Shown here: positions 41,179-50,117 of the stretch, one piece after another
Layout: each line of letters starts with the position of its first letter
Numbering within the stretch: position 1 is the stretch's first letter
NCBI RefSeq assembly: GCF_019711415.1
Contig: NZ_JAIGNJ010000003.1
Coordinates: 1 to 64,000 of the forward strand
Reading direction: 5' to 3'
Origin: Qipengyuania vesicularis
GTDB lineage: Bacteria; Pseudomonadota; Alphaproteobacteria; Sphingomonadales; Sphingomonadaceae
DNA: 64,000 nt
Program-made: the position numbers and the translations under genes
Notes under the pieces: model-generated
The model's database searches: none
What the model saw: the letters and a program-made list of their open reading frames with translations, nothing else
Told to the model about the DNA's origin: nothing

Positions 41179-42840
41179 TCAGTGCCCGCGGGTGGCGACA
41201 GGACGGTCGCTACGGAGCGCGAATTCGCTAGGCTCTCGGACGGGAACGAGCAGGGTGCAACGCACACCATTGGGGTCAAACTCAAGTTCGACAGGATGGC
41301 GCAGTTCGTGGGCGACGATCTTCTCGATGAGGTCAGTACCGAATCCGCGCCGACTTGGAAGCTCCACTCGGGGACCATTGCTCTCCACCCATTCGATCCG
41401 CGCCAAGGTGTCGTTCACCAATGTCCAGGTAATCGATACCTGTCCGCCACTGCACGAAAGCGCGCCGTATTTCGCGGCATTGGTCGCGAGTTCGTGCAGT
41501 GCAAGCCCGAGCGAAAGGGCATCATTGGGCGCAAGCTCGGTGGCGGGACCCTTGGCAATGACGGTATGGTCGTGGTCGTTCGCATAGGGCGCCAGTTCGA
41601 CTTCGACGACCGAGCGGATCGGCGTGGTCCCCCACTCCGACTGGGTGAGCAGGTCATGCGTGGCCGAGAGGGCACGAATGCGACTGTCGATGCCCTCGGC
41701 GAATTCATCGAGCGAGTCGGTCCTGCGGCGCGTGAGCGACACGATCGAGAGGACATTGGCGAGTGTGTTCTTCACCCGGTGGTTCAACTCGCGCGTCAGC
41801 GAATTGCGAATGGAGTTCTGCTGGGCAAACCATTCGAGCGACTTGCTGTCTTCCTGCGCCTGTTGGGTAAGCAGCCGCGCCACGACAAGGAGGAGGCTGG
41901 CGACCGCGAGCCCGAACAGGAGCGTAATCATCGATAGGGGTGAAAGCGCATTGTCGCGGGTCGACTGCACCACGAGCAGCATGCGCCTGTTGGCCAGATC
42001 GATTTCGCGTTCGACGGTCTCGCCTTCCTCGCTCCATTGCGCAGTCTGCGCCATCAACACGCGTTCGCTTCCTTCGACATCGAAGAAACGAACGTTGGCC
42101 GCATCCGCAGTCACCAGCTCCGAGGCGGATTCGAGGAACTGGCCGGCGTTGAACGGGCTGTAGACGAAGCCCTTCAGGCTACGCCCGGGGCCGTTCCCAT
42201 CGAACACGGGCATGTAGATGAGGAACCCGCTCTCCTCATTTCCGTCTTCCTGGACGAGCACGACGCGCCCACTTGCAGTCGGCCTGACGGTGCGGGTGGC
42301 CTGATCCATCGCTTCTCGCCGAACCGGCTCGGAGTACATATCATAGCCGAGGGCCCGGCGATTGCGCAGCGTATCGGGCTGCAGGTAGAGGATAGGCACG
42401 AGCTCGCGACGCGGATTGCCCTCGAGCGCAGGCCTCACCCTGAGCATGCCGATCTTGCCGAAACTCAGCTCGCCCTCGAACTCTTCCACTTGGCTTGCGG
42501 AGATTACGGGCGCCCAGCCGATCCCTTCCGCCCCGCGATAATCGGCGTCCAGCCGCAGTTCGGATACGAACTGGCGGAACAGGTCGGCCGTGACCTCTTC
42601 TTGCGATCCGAACAAGGCGGCCCCTGCCCTGAGGAAGGATGAATTGGAGTAGGCGCGGCGCTCGATCGCGGAAACCATCGACTGTGCCTGGCGGTTCAGT
42701 TCGGCGCTCTCTCGCACACGCTCGCCCCGCTCGATCGCAAAGACACTGACTATGGTGACGGCGGCAACCAGCATGAAGATCGCAAGGGGCACCGCACGCG
42801 GATAGTCGACGAGCCATCGCCGCCGCCTGCCCCTGCGCAT
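41179..42840 (-). CDS. CHASE-domain HWE/HisKA_2 sensor histidine kinase (PhyK-like)
   Basis: A 553-residue membrane kinase of the general stress response locus. Transmembrane helices flank a periplasmic CHASE domain: TM1 about 17-37 and TM2 near 295-318, with FLRAGAALFGSQEEVT and YRGAEGIGWAPVIS between. The cytoplasmic part has HisKA_2/HWE dimerisation with phospho-His H354 (RELNHRVKNTLANVL) and an ATPase domain with NAAKYGALS and GFGTDLIEK. The start ATG 42840 is chosen because a consensus EcfG promoter for nepR (42963-42987) lies in the longer frame. It probably phosphorylates PhyR. Confidence 0.88.
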   Translation of the reverse strand: MRRGRRRRWLVDYPRAVPLAIFMLVAAVTIVSVFAIERGERVRESAELNRQAQSMVSAIERRAYSNSSFLRAGAALFGSQEEVTADLFRQFVSELRLDADYRGAEGIGWAPVISASQVEEFEGELSFGKIGMLRVRPALEGNPRRELVPILYLQPDTLRNRRALGYDMYSEPVRREAMDQATRTVRPTASGRVVLVQEDGNEESGFLIYMPVFDGNGPGRSLKGFVYSPFNAGQFLESASELVTADAANVRFFDVEGSERVLMAQTAQWSEEGETVEREIDLANRRMLLVVQSTRDNALSPLSMITLLFGLAVASLLLVVARLLTQQAQEDSKSLEWFAQQNSIRNSLTRELNHRVKNTLANVLSIVSLTRRRTDSLDEFAEGIDSRIRALSATHDLLTQSEWGTTPIRSVVEVELAPYANDHDHTVIAKGPATELAPNDALSLGLALHELATNAAKYGALSCSGGQVSITWTLVNDTLARIEWVESNGPRVELPSRRGFGTDLIEKIVAHELRHPVELEFDPNGVRCTLLVPVREPSEFALRSDRPVATRGH

Positions 42841-42962
42841 GAGATCGTCCTGTACCAGCGTCACGCCTCTTCTGGTTACTGCCCCGGTTCTGCCTACTAT
42901 CCGCCGAAGGGCGTATGGTTCCGCCAATTCCGCGAGTTTCCGCCATTTCGGAGGATAAGGGA

Positions 42963-42987
42963 GGAACCGAATGGGATATCTGGCGTT
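42963..42987 (+). promoter_or_regulatory. EcfG-dependent promoter of nepR-ecfG
   Basis: GGAAC (42963-42967), 16-base spacer, CGTT (42984-42987), an exact EcfG consensus match, 95 bases before the nepR ATG. The sigma factor therefore activates its own operon. Confidence 0.8.
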
Positions 42988-43081
42988 GTGCACGGACTAA
43001 TGGGATCGAATTGTGGCTGGGACGATCGTGCATTGCGCGTCCATTTTCTGGTCACGAAGGCAAGGACCAATTCACGTTACG

Positions 43082-43258
43082 ATGACCGCTCAAGCACCTT
43101 CCGAAAAGCAGCCCGCGCCGGGCAGGAGCAAGGAAGCGACGCGCAAGGACCAGCCCGAATGGGCCAATGGTCTGAAACGCCTTTACGATTCCGTCGTCGA
43201 GGAAGATATTCCCGACAGCTTCAAGGACTTACTTTCACAATTGGACGCGAAGGACTGA
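43082..43258 (+). CDS. nepR: Anti-sigma factor NepR
   Basis: A 58-residue protein. The two-helix NepR core is seen in GLKRLYDSVVEEDIPDSFKDLLSQLD (about 30-56). NepR binds EcfG in unstressed cells and moves to phospho-PhyR under stress. ATG 43082 is the start giving the standard NepR length. Its stop overlaps the ATG of ecfG (TGATG), so the two are translationally coupled. Confidence 0.92.
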   Translation: MTAQAPSEKQPAPGRSKEATRKDQPEWANGLKRLYDSVVEEDIPDSFKDLLSQLDAKD

Positions 43259-43866
43259 TGGGGGCCGAAAAACGCACGGCCTCGGAAAAGGCCGATTTCA
43301 AACGCGAGCTGACCGAAGTGGTCCCGCACCTGCGCGCTTTTGCACGCGGTCTGTGCGGTCGTGCCGACATGGCAGACGACCTCGTCCAGGAAACGCTGCT
43401 CAAGGCATGGGCGGCACAGGAACGCTTCCAGCCGGGCACCAGCATGCGGGCATGGACCTTCGTCATCCTGCGCAACGCCTATCTCACCGACATGCGCCGC
43501 AACCGCTTCCGCGGTGAGTATGACGAAACTGTCGCCGAGCGCGTGCTGACCGCACCCGCCGGACAGGAAGAGCCGATCCACCTCTCGGATATGCACCGCG
43601 CACTGCTCACTTTGCCCCCCGAGCGCCGCGAAGCCTTGCTGCTGGTGGGCGCGGGCGGTTTCTCTTACGAGGAGGCGGCCAATATCTGCGGCTGCGCTGT
43701 CGGCACGATCAAGAGCCGCGTGGGCCGCGCCCGCGCTGCGCTTAACACCATGCTCAGTGATGGCTCGATCCCGAAACGCTCGATCGATGACGAGACGGCG
43801 CACCGCGCTATCCTCGAAGAACTCGACGATGTCGCTGCCGGCCAGGGTGTCGCAGCGCGGAGCTGA
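43258..43866 (+). CDS. ecfG: General stress response ECF sigma factor EcfG
   Basis: A 202-residue ECF sigma factor. Region 2 covers about 20-90 (LCGRADMADDLVQETLLKAWAAQ, then FVILRNAYLTDMRR). Region 4 covers about 115-170 (LPPERREALLLVGAGGFSYEEAANI, CAVGTIKSRVGRARAAL). The neighbours phyR, nepR and a sensor kinase identify it as EcfG. It directs transcription from GGAAC-N16/17-CGTT promoters, three of which are seen in this window. Confidence 0.95.
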   Translation: MGAEKRTASEKADFKRELTEVVPHLRAFARGLCGRADMADDLVQETLLKAWAAQERFQPGTSMRAWTFVILRNAYLTDMRRNRFRGEYDETVAERVLTAPAGQEEPIHLSDMHRALLTLPPERREALLLVGAGGFSYEEAANICGCAVGTIKSRVGRARAALNTMLSDGSIPKRSIDDETAHRAILEELDDVAAGQGVAARS

Positions 43867-43920
43867 TAGCTTTGGCCCGCACCTTGCCCTCGGGAGGGCA
43901 TCGCGGCAGATAGGGTGGGG

Positions 43921-45087
43921 ATGAGCGAGGGCGATCAACCACAAAAGGCAGCCGGCACCCCCCACGGGCGACGGTTCACCTTTGCCGAACAGGAATTGAG
44001 ACTGATATCGGCGCTGGTGGTGCTGATCGGCCTCGGACTGTTCTTCGCACTCCCCTTCGTCCTGTCGATCGGATCGGTCGTTTTCCTGCCGCTGGTCACC
44101 GCCATCATCCTCACTGTCATCCTGTCGCCCCTAGCCGACAAACTGCACGGATGGGGCATCCCCAACGTCCTCGCGGCCCTGATATCGCTGCTCGTCTTCT
44201 TCGCCATCCTACTGCTGGCACTGGCGCTCATTCTCCAGCCGGCGATCGCCTTGTTCGACGAGTTTCCCGCCCTGCTGAAACAGGTGGGCGACCGATTCAT
44301 GCAGCTGCGTGACCAGTTCGCCTGGCTGGCGCAGATCAACGAACAGCTGGCAGAGCTGGCAAACCGGGGCGAATCGCGCGAAGTTGTGGTGGCAACGCCC
44401 AGCCTGCTGGAGGAGCTGGCCTTCGCCACGCCGAGCTTCGTGATCGAGACGATCCTCACACTGCTGATGGCATTCTTCATGATCGAGGCGCGTGTTCGGC
44501 TGCGCCAGAAGCTGCTGTTCGGACGGACGAGCTTCGGGACGAGCATCAAGGCGGCACGCGTGCTGCGCGAAGTGCAGGACCGGGTGGCGGCCTATATCCT
44601 CACGGTCGGGTGGATAAACGCGCTGGTAGGCGTCGTGGTGGCACTCGGGGCCTGGGCACTGGGGGTCGACGCGCCGATCATGTGGGGCGGGCTGGCCGCC
44701 CTGCTCAACTTCCTGCCCTATATCGGCCCGACCATGATGATCGGCCTCCTTACCCTGTTCGGGATTGGCACCGCCGACACGGTCCTGCTGGGCCTAATTC
44801 CCGCCGCAGCCTACCTCGCTCTGCACACGATCGAAGCCAACGTCATCACGCCCTCGATCCTTGGCGCGCGGTTCACGATGAACCCGGTCATGATCCTGAT
44901 CGCCCTCTCCTATTTCACTTGGATCTGGGGCGTCTTCGGGGCGCTGTTGTCGGTCCCGATCCTGCTTATGCTGACGGCCCTGTTCGACCATGTCGGGAGG
45001 CCAAACCTGATCGGTTTCATCTTCGGGGAGCCCCTGTTCGCGGCCAATATCCTCGACATGGGCCAGGACGGCAACGAGGCAAAATAA
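43921..45087 (+). CDS. AI-2E family transporter
   Basis: A 388-residue inner membrane protein with eight predicted helices, the PerM/TqsA-like (AI-2E/UPF0118) family. Hydrophobic pairs lie near 26-70 and 78-108, a helical hydrophilic section spans about 110-155 and later helices lie at 165-185, 230-300 and 320-355. ATG 43921 is preferred to a GTG at 43915. Family members export autoinducers or other solutes, or work as Na+(Li+)/H+ antiporters. The substrate here is unknown. A bidirectional terminator follows. Confidence 0.88.
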   Translation: MSEGDQPQKAAGTPHGRRFTFAEQELRLISALVVLIGLGLFFALPFVLSIGSVVFLPLVTAIILTVILSPLADKLHGWGIPNVLAALISLLVFFAILLLALALILQPAIALFDEFPALLKQVGDRFMQLRDQFAWLAQINEQLAELANRGESREVVVATPSLLEELAFATPSFVIETILTLLMAFFMIEARVRLRQKLLFGRTSFGTSIKAARVLREVQDRVAAYILTVGWINALVGVVVALGAWALGVDAPIMWGGLAALLNFLPYIGPTMMIGLLTLFGIGTADTVLLGLIPAAAYLALHTIEANVITPSILGARFTMNPVMILIALSYFTWIWGVFGALLSVPILLMLTALFDHVGRPNLIGFIFGEPLFAANILDMGQDGNEAK

Positions 45088-45088
45088 A

Positions 45089-45120
45089 GGGCCCGCTTCG
45101 GCCTTGCGAAGCGAGCCCTT
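45089..45120 (+). terminator. Bidirectional terminator between AI-2E gene and sodB
   Basis: GGGCCCGCTTCG (45089-45100) pairs with CGAAGCGAGCCC (45107-45118), one mismatch, loop GCCTTG, with A-rich sequence on the left and TT on the right. It serves two convergent genes. Confidence 0.75.
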
Positions 45121-45144
45121 CCAATCTTTCAGACTGGTTCCGGC

Positions 45145-45756
45145 TTAGCAGGGATACTGCCAGGTCGTGCCCCGCGCGAGATTCTCGCTGGCGAATTTCC
45201 AGTTGAGCTTGCCGCTCACCGCATCGAGGTAGGACGGGCGCGCGTTCTGGTGGTCGAGATAATATGCGTGTTCCCACAGGTCGATCACAAGCAGGGGGTT
45301 AACACCATCGTGGTCGGCCAGGGTGTCGCCGTCGTGGGTTTCTTCGATGGTGAGGCCACCATTCTTGACCGCCAGCCAGACCCAGCCGCTGGCGAAATGC
45401 CCGGCGCCGCGTTCCTTCAGCTTGTCCTTGAGTGCATCGACCGAGCCGAACGTGCTTTCGATCATGCTCTTCAGCTCGTCGGAAGCGTTGGTTTCTTCCG
45501 CAGCCATCGAGTGCCAGTAGAAGCCGTGGTTCCAGCTCTGGGCCGAATTGTTGAACAGGCCCTGGTTGCTGTCGCGGGCCGCCGCGATCACTTCCTCGAG
45601 CGTCTTGCCGGCAAGATCGCCGCCTTCGATCGCGGCATTGGTCTTGTCGATATAGGCCTTGTGGTGCTTGCCGTGGTGATAGCTCAGCGTCTTGGCCGAA
45701 ACGGCCGGTTCCAGCGCGGTATCGTCGTAAGGCAGGTCGATCAGCTCAAAAGCCAT
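45145..45756 (-). CDS. sodB: Iron superoxide dismutase
   Basis: A 203-residue Fe/Mn superoxide dismutase that converts superoxide to H2O2 and O2. Metal ligands are in TLSYHHGKHHKAYI, AQSWNHGFYWHSM, and the C-terminal DLWEHAYYLDHQNA. The Gln in NNSAQSWNH is the Fe-SOD type residue. The start ATG 45756 (MAFELIDLPYD) is the classical sodB N terminus; the longer frame extends antisense through glmM and is not used. The protein ends in WQYPC. Confidence 0.93.
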   Translation of the reverse strand: MAFELIDLPYDDTALEPAVSAKTLSYHHGKHHKAYIDKTNAAIEGGDLAGKTLEEVIAAARDSNQGLFNNSAQSWNHGFYWHSMAAEETNASDELKSMIESTFGSVDALKDKLKERGAGHFASGWVWLAVKNGGLTIEETHDGDTLADHDGVNPLLVIDLWEHAYYLDHQNARPSYLDAVSGKLNWKFASENLARGTTWQYPC

Positions 45757-45951
45757 GAAAAAATTCCCCTTTTGTGTTTCCAAAGATGAAACGTAGTCTC
45801 TTGCGTATAGCTCTTCTGCGACCCTAACGCTTGAGCGCGCGCGTGGTTGCACTAGGCTGCGATGATTGGATGGGAAAGGGGGGCAAACAGACTTTTCTTG
45901 TTTCCGCTTTCGCGCCAGAAGGGCCCACGAGGGGTAACACGAAAGGTATCC

Positions 45952-47289
45952 ATGGCCCGCAAGTTCTTCGGCACAGACGGTATTCGCGGTCGCACCAACG
46001 AAGGTGTGATGACTGCCGAAATCGCGATGAAGGTCGGCCAGGCGGCAGGAACGCATTTCCTGCGCGGCGGACACAAGCACCGCGTCGTCATTGGCAAGGA
46101 TACCCGCCTGTCGGGCTATATGGTCGAGAGCGCGCTGGTCGCAGGCTTCACCAGCGTCGGCATGGACGTGATCATGACCGGGCCGCTGCCGACGCCCGCC
46201 ATCGCCCTGCTGACGCGCGAAATGCGCGCCGACATCGGGGTGATGATCTCGGCGAGCCACAACCCGTTCGAGGACAATGGCATCAAGCTGTTCGGTCCTG
46301 ACGGGTACAAGCTCTCTGACGAAGCCGAAGCAGCTATCGAAACGCTGATGGAGCAGACGCCCCTGCTCGTCAGCCCGGATCGGGTTGGTCGTGCACGCCG
46401 GATCGACGATGCCAGCGGCCGATACATCCACGCGGTAAAGCAATCGGTCGCCAGCGATATCCGGTTCGACGGGCTAACGGTCGTCGTCGATTGCGCCAAT
46501 GGGGCTGCCTACAAGGTCGCGCCCTCCGCCATCTGGGAGCTGGGGGCGAAGGTCATCGCCATGGGCGTCGAACCCAATGGCACCAACATCAATCGCAATG
46601 TCGGATCGACCTCGCTCGATGCGATCAAGGCGCGGGTGGTCGAAGAAGGGGCCGACATCGGCATTGCGCTCGATGGCGATGCCGACCGCCTGATCGTGAT
46701 CGACGAGAAGGGCCAGACCGTCGATGGCGACCAGATCATGGGGCTGATCGCCTCGCGCCTCGCCGATCGCGGCGACCTCAAGGGCGGGGGCGTAGTTGCA
46801 ACGGTGATGAGCAATCTCGGGCTTGAACGCTTCCTACAAGGCAAGGGCCTTACGCTGGAGCGCACCAAGGTCGGCGACCGCTACGTGCTCGAACGCATGA
46901 AGGAAGGCGGCTTCAATGTCGGTGGCGAACAATCGGGACACATGATCCTGACCGATCACGGAACCACCGGCGATGGCACGGTCGCAGCGCTGCGCGTGCT
47001 CGCGAGCCTTGTCCGTTCGGGCAAGCCGGCGAGCGAACTGCTCCATGTCTTCGATCCCGTGCCCCAACTGCTCAAGAATGTGCGCTATTCGGGCGGCAAA
47101 CCGCTCGAGGCGGATAGCGTGAAGGCGGTCATCGCGGAAGCCGAGAAGGAGCTCGAAAGCAAGGGCCGGCTTGTGATCCGTCCGTCGGGAACCGAACCCG
47201 TGATTCGCGTGATGGCGGAGGGTGACGATGCAGCCCAGGTCGAGGCCGTAGTCGACCGGATTTGCGACGCCGTGCGGGAGGCAGTCTGA
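45952..47289 (+). CDS. glmM: Phosphoglucosamine mutase
   Basis: A 445-residue enzyme converting glucosamine-6-phosphate to glucosamine-1-phosphate for UDP-GlcNAc synthesis. The phosphoserine loop is [11 protein letters not shown] (active Ser about 102), the metal loop is DGDADR (241-246) and the sugar-binding loop is GGEQSGHMI (about 325-333), with the C-terminal phosphate loop [14 protein letters not shown] 45952 gives the standard length. Two genes overlap downstream by a few bases, forming a glmM-DUF1272-thiD operon. Confidence 0.95.
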   Translation: MARKFFGTDGIRGRTNEGVMTAEIAMKVGQAAGTHFLRGGHKHRVVIGKDTRLSGYMVESALVAGFTSVGMDVIMTGPLPTPAIALLTREMRADIGVMISASHNPFEDNGIKLFGPDGYKLSDEAEAAIETLMEQTPLLVSPDRVGRARRIDDASGRYIHAVKQSVASDIRFDGLTVVVDCANGAAYKVAPSAIWELGAKVIAMGVEPNGTNINRNVGSTSLDAIKARVVEEGADIGIALDGDADRLIVIDEKGQTVDGDQIMGLIASRLADRGDLKGGGVVATVMSNLGLERFLQGKGLTLERTKVGDRYVLERMKEGGFNVGGEQSGHMILTDHGTTGDGTVAALRVLASLVRSGKPASELLHVFDPVPQLLKNVRYSGGKPLEADSVKAVIAEAEKELESKGRLVIRPSGTEPVIRVMAEGDDAAQVEAVVDRICDAVREAV

Positions 47290-47513
47290 TGCTGGAAATG
47301 CGTCCCGATTGCGAACGCTGCGGCGTCGATCTGCCCGCCGAGGCGAGCGGCGCGTTCATCTGCAGCTTCGAATGCACTTTCTGCGCCGATTGTGCCGATG
47401 ACGTCGACGATCTCTGCCCGAATTGCGGCGGCGAACTGATGGATCGTCCGACGCGCGCGCCCAAGCTGCAGGAGAAATTTCCGCCGAGCACCGAGCGGAA
47501 GTTCAAGGGGTGA
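47289..47513 (+). CDS. DUF1272 zinc-ribbon protein
   Basis: A 74-residue cysteine-rich protein with CERC, CSFECTFCADC and CPNC motifs, the DUF1272 pattern, probably binding one or two Zn ions. Function is unknown. Its ATG overlaps the glmM stop and its stop overlaps the GTG start of thiD. Confidence 0.85.
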   Translation: MLEMRPDCERCGVDLPAEASGAFICSFECTFCADCADDVDDLCPNCGGELMDRPTRAPKLQEKFPPSTERKFKG

Positions 47514-48331
47514 ACGACCACGGCACTCCGCCTCGCGTCCTTTCCATCGCCGGATCCGACAGCTCCGGCGGCGCGGGCATCCAGGCAGACATCAAGACGA
47601 TCACCATGCTCGGCGGCTACGCGATGACCGCGATCACCGCCGTCACCGCACAGAACACGCGCGGAGTGCAGGGGATCGAAGTGATGCACCCGGACCTCGT
47701 AATTGACCAGGTGGACAGCTGCCTCGACGACATCGGAGCCGACGCGATCAAGATCGGCATGCTCGGCTCGCCCGAGATCGCAATGCGCCTGGCAGAGCGG
47801 CTGGACAATTTCTCGGGCGCCATCGTCTTCGACCCGGTCATGGTTGCCACAAGCGGATCGGATCTGGCCGACGAGGCCACCATCGCCGCATTCGGCGCGC
47901 TGATGCAGATCGCAACCGTAGTCACACCGAACTTGCCCGAACTCGCCGCGCTCACCGAGCGTGAGGAAATCCTGCCTCACGAGGTGTTCGATGCGGCGAG
48001 TGAACTGGCCGAGGCTCAGGACACTATCGTGCTGGCCAAGGGCGGGCATGGCGATGGCGACCAGGTGATCGACTATGTCGTTTCGTCATCCGGCAAGATT
48101 GCCAGTTTCGGTCACGCGAGGATCGATACGCCTCACACGCATGGCACGGGTTGCACCCTGTCGGCGGCGCTTACCACCATGCTGGCATACGGCCAGCCGT
48201 TGACCCACGCCATCCGGATCGCGCGCGCCTTCACCCGGGCCGCTATCGAGCAGGCACCGGGCTTTGGTGATGGGAGCGGCCCGCTCGGCCACCAGGCCGT
48301 GCGCAAGCTTTCCGCCGGCGACGAAACCTAG
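47510..48331 (+). CDS. thiD: Hydroxymethylpyrimidine (phosphate) kinase
   Basis: A 273-residue ribokinase-family enzyme phosphorylating hydroxymethylpyrimidine for thiamine synthesis. The N-terminal SIAGSDSSGGAGIQADIKT is diagnostic. The ribokinase-type C-terminal motif DTPHTHGTGCTLSAAL contains the catalytic base region. The start is GTG 47510, overlapping the DUF1272 stop. Its 3' end overlaps the convergent LOG gene by 4 bases. Confidence 0.92.
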   Translation: MNDHGTPPRVLSIAGSDSSGGAGIQADIKTITMLGGYAMTAITAVTAQNTRGVQGIEVMHPDLVIDQVDSCLDDIGADAIKIGMLGSPEIAMRLAERLDNFSGAIVFDPVMVATSGSDLADEATIAAFGALMQIATVVTPNLPELAALTEREEILPHEVFDAASELAEAQDTIVLAKGGHGDGDQVIDYVVSSSGKIASFGHARIDTPHTHGTGCTLSAALTTMLAYGQPLTHAIRIARAFTRAAIEQAPGFGDGSGPLGHQAVRKLSAGDET

Positions 48332-49218
48332 CAGCCGAGGTCGTAGAACTCGCAGAGATAGGCCCAGGCCTCTTCTGCGGTCTCGCACCAGCGGAAGAGG
48401 TCGAGATCCTTCTTCGATATCGTCCCTTCCTCGGCAATCGCTTCGAAATTGACGACGCGCGTCCAGAAATCCTTGCCGAACAGCAGGATCGGGATGGGTT
48501 TCATCTTGCCGGTCTGGATCAGGGTGAGGAGTTCGAAGAGCTCGTCGAACGTCCCGAAGCCGCCCGGGAATACCGCCACCGCCCGTGCGCGGAGCAGGAA
48601 ATGCATCTTGCGTAGCGCGAAGTAATGGAAATTGAGCGACAGGTACGGCGTCACGTACTGGTTGGGAGCCTGTTCATGCGGCAGGATGATGTTGAGACCG
48701 ATCGATTCCCCGCCGGCCTCGCTCGCGCCGCGATTGGCAGCTTCCATGATCGACGGGCCGCCACCGGAGCAGACGACGAACTGGCGCTTGCCAGCCTCGA
48801 TGATCGATTTCTCGGTTGCCAGTTTTGCCAGCTTCTGTGCCTCGCCGTAATATTTCGACTTGGCGACGAGGCTTTCTACGATCGCCCGTTCGTCTTCGGG
48901 CAGGTCCTTGGCGCCTTTGAGCGCTTCTTCGGCAGCTTCGGGCGGCGGAATTCGGGCGCTGCCGTACATGACCAGCGTCGAACCGACCCCGGCCTCTTCC
49001 AGGACCATTTCGGGCTTGAGCAATTCCAGCTGGAACCGCACCGGGCGCAGTTCTTCCCGCAGGAGGAATTCCGTATCCTGGAAGGCCAGCTTGTATGATG
49101 GATGTTCGGTTTGCGGCGTATGTGTCTCGAGGCCCTTTTTCTCGAACTGGGCCTCTTTTTTAGCCGGGTAGAACTTGCGGTCTGAGATGCCGCGCTTTTG
49201 CTTTTCTTCTTCTGTCAT
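48328..49218 (-). CDS. LOG-family protein
   Basis: A 296-residue protein of the LOG/lysine decarboxylase-like family (cytokinin riboside monophosphate phosphoribohydrolase fold). The Rossmann-like core contains VVCSGGGPSIMEAANRGA and the hallmark PGGFGTFDELFELLT (the PGGxGTxxE motif). An N-terminal charged extension (about 1-70) exceeds the minimal ~190-residue LOG enzymes and matches the longer TIGR00730-type group. The start ATG 49218 is chosen because the longer frame runs through the tRNA-Trp gene. Nucleotide hydrolysis is inferred. Confidence 0.85.
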   Translation of the reverse strand: MTEEEKQKRGISDRKFYPAKKEAQFEKKGLETHTPQTEHPSYKLAFQDTEFLLREELRPVRFQLELLKPEMVLEEAGVGSTLVMYGSARIPPPEAAEEALKGAKDLPEDERAIVESLVAKSKYYGEAQKLAKLATEKSIIEAGKRQFVVCSGGGPSIMEAANRGASEAGGESIGLNIILPHEQAPNQYVTPYLSLNFHYFALRKMHFLLRARAVAVFPGGFGTFDELFELLTLIQTGKMKPIPILLFGKDFWTRVVNFEAIAEEGTISKKDLDLFRWCETAEEAWAYLCEFYDLGC

Positions 49219-49270
49219 ATGCGCCGCGATAGTGCGCGGCAGCGCGAGCGACAAGTCATTGAAGAGAAAA

Positions 49271-49346
49271 TGGCAGGGGTGACAGGATTCGAACCCGTGG
49301 CCCTCGGTTTTGGAGACCGATGCTCTACCAGCTGAGCTACACCCCT
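49271..49346 (-). tRNA. tRNA-Trp (anticodon CCA)
   Basis: On the minus strand, acceptor AGGGGTG/CACCCCT, D arm GCTCAGCTGGTAGAGC, anticodon stem TCGGT/ACCGA with loop CTCCAAA (anticodon CCA), T arm ACGGG-TTCGAAT-CCTGT (one G-T pair) and encoded CCA. It is 76 bases. Confidence 0.95.
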
Positions 49347-49433
49347 GCAGAGGAAGGCGCGCACTAGTATAGCACCGCGCTCTTGGCAAGACACGTATCG
49401 CAGCCTGGGCGACAAACTGTTAGGACTGAGGGC

Positions 49434-50117
49434 ATGCATGCCCCCGTGCCCGATACGATCCCGGTCGAACTGCTGCTGCGAGCCTATCGCAGCGGGGTCT
49501 TCCCCATGGCGGACCATCGCAACGACCGCGAGGTCTACTGGGTCGAACCGCGCGAGCGCGCCATCATCCCGCTGGATGGCTTCCACACGTCGAAGAGCCT
49601 GAGGAAGGTGCTGAAGCAGGACCGCTTCCGCATCAGCTGCGACGAGGACTTTGCCCGGGTGATCGCTGCCTGTGCCGAACCGCGCGAGGAACTGGCCGAA
49701 AGCTGGATCAGCCACCAGATCGAGGCGAGCTATGTCGCGCTGCACCGCACGGGCCACGCACATTCGGTCGAGGTGTGGGAAGGCGAGGACCTGGTTGGCG
49801 GCCTCTATGGCGTTGCCTTCGACCGGGTATTCTGCGGCGAGAGCATGTTCAGCCGGACCGACAATGCCAGCAAGGTGGCACTCGCCTGGCTGGTCGCGGC
49901 CATGCGACGGGCCGGATACCTTTTGCTCGACTGCCAGTTCATGACCGACCACCTCGCCACAATGGGCGCGGTGACCTTGCCGCAAATGGCCTATCTCGAG
50001 AAATTGCTCGCGGCATTCGGTGCGCCCGCGTCGACGATCCCTTTCGAGATCGCCGCAGCGAATGCTCACTCTTCGCCGGGGAACTCCATCGCGCAGGATT
50101 TGACCCAGACATCGTAG
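49434..50117 (+). CDS. aat: Leucyl/phenylalanyl-tRNA--protein transferase
   Basis: A 227-residue enzyme that adds Leu/Phe to proteins with basic N termini, creating N-degrons for ClpS/ClpAP. Motifs include LLRAYRSGVFPMAD near the N terminus, SLRKVLKQDRF, VGGLYGVAFDRVFCGESMFSR (the catalytic region) and DCQFMTDHLATMGAV. ATG 49434 is used. The clpS adaptor gene is also in the window (32502), so both parts of the N-degron pathway are seen. The 3' end overlaps the convergent DUF2155 gene by 52 bases. Confidence 0.92.
   Translation: MHAPVPDTIPVELLLRAYRSGVFPMADHRNDREVYWVEPRERAIIPLDGFHTSKSLRKVLKQDRFRISCDEDFARVIAACAEPREELAESWISHQIEASYVALHRTGHAHSVEVWEGEDLVGGLYGVAFDRVFCGESMFSRTDNASKVALAWLVAAMRRAGYLLLDCQFMTDHLATMGAVTLPQMAYLEKLLAAFGAPASTIPFEIAAANAHSSPGNSIAQDLTQTS

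Noticed and set aside
42841..42993. N-terminal extension of the CHASE kinase
   Set aside because: This region holds the exact EcfG promoter of nepR on the other strand; the ATG at 42840 gives a normal kinase start.
45757..46443. N-terminal extension of the Fe-SOD frame
   Set aside because: It runs antisense through glmM; ATG 45756 gives the conserved sodB N terminus.
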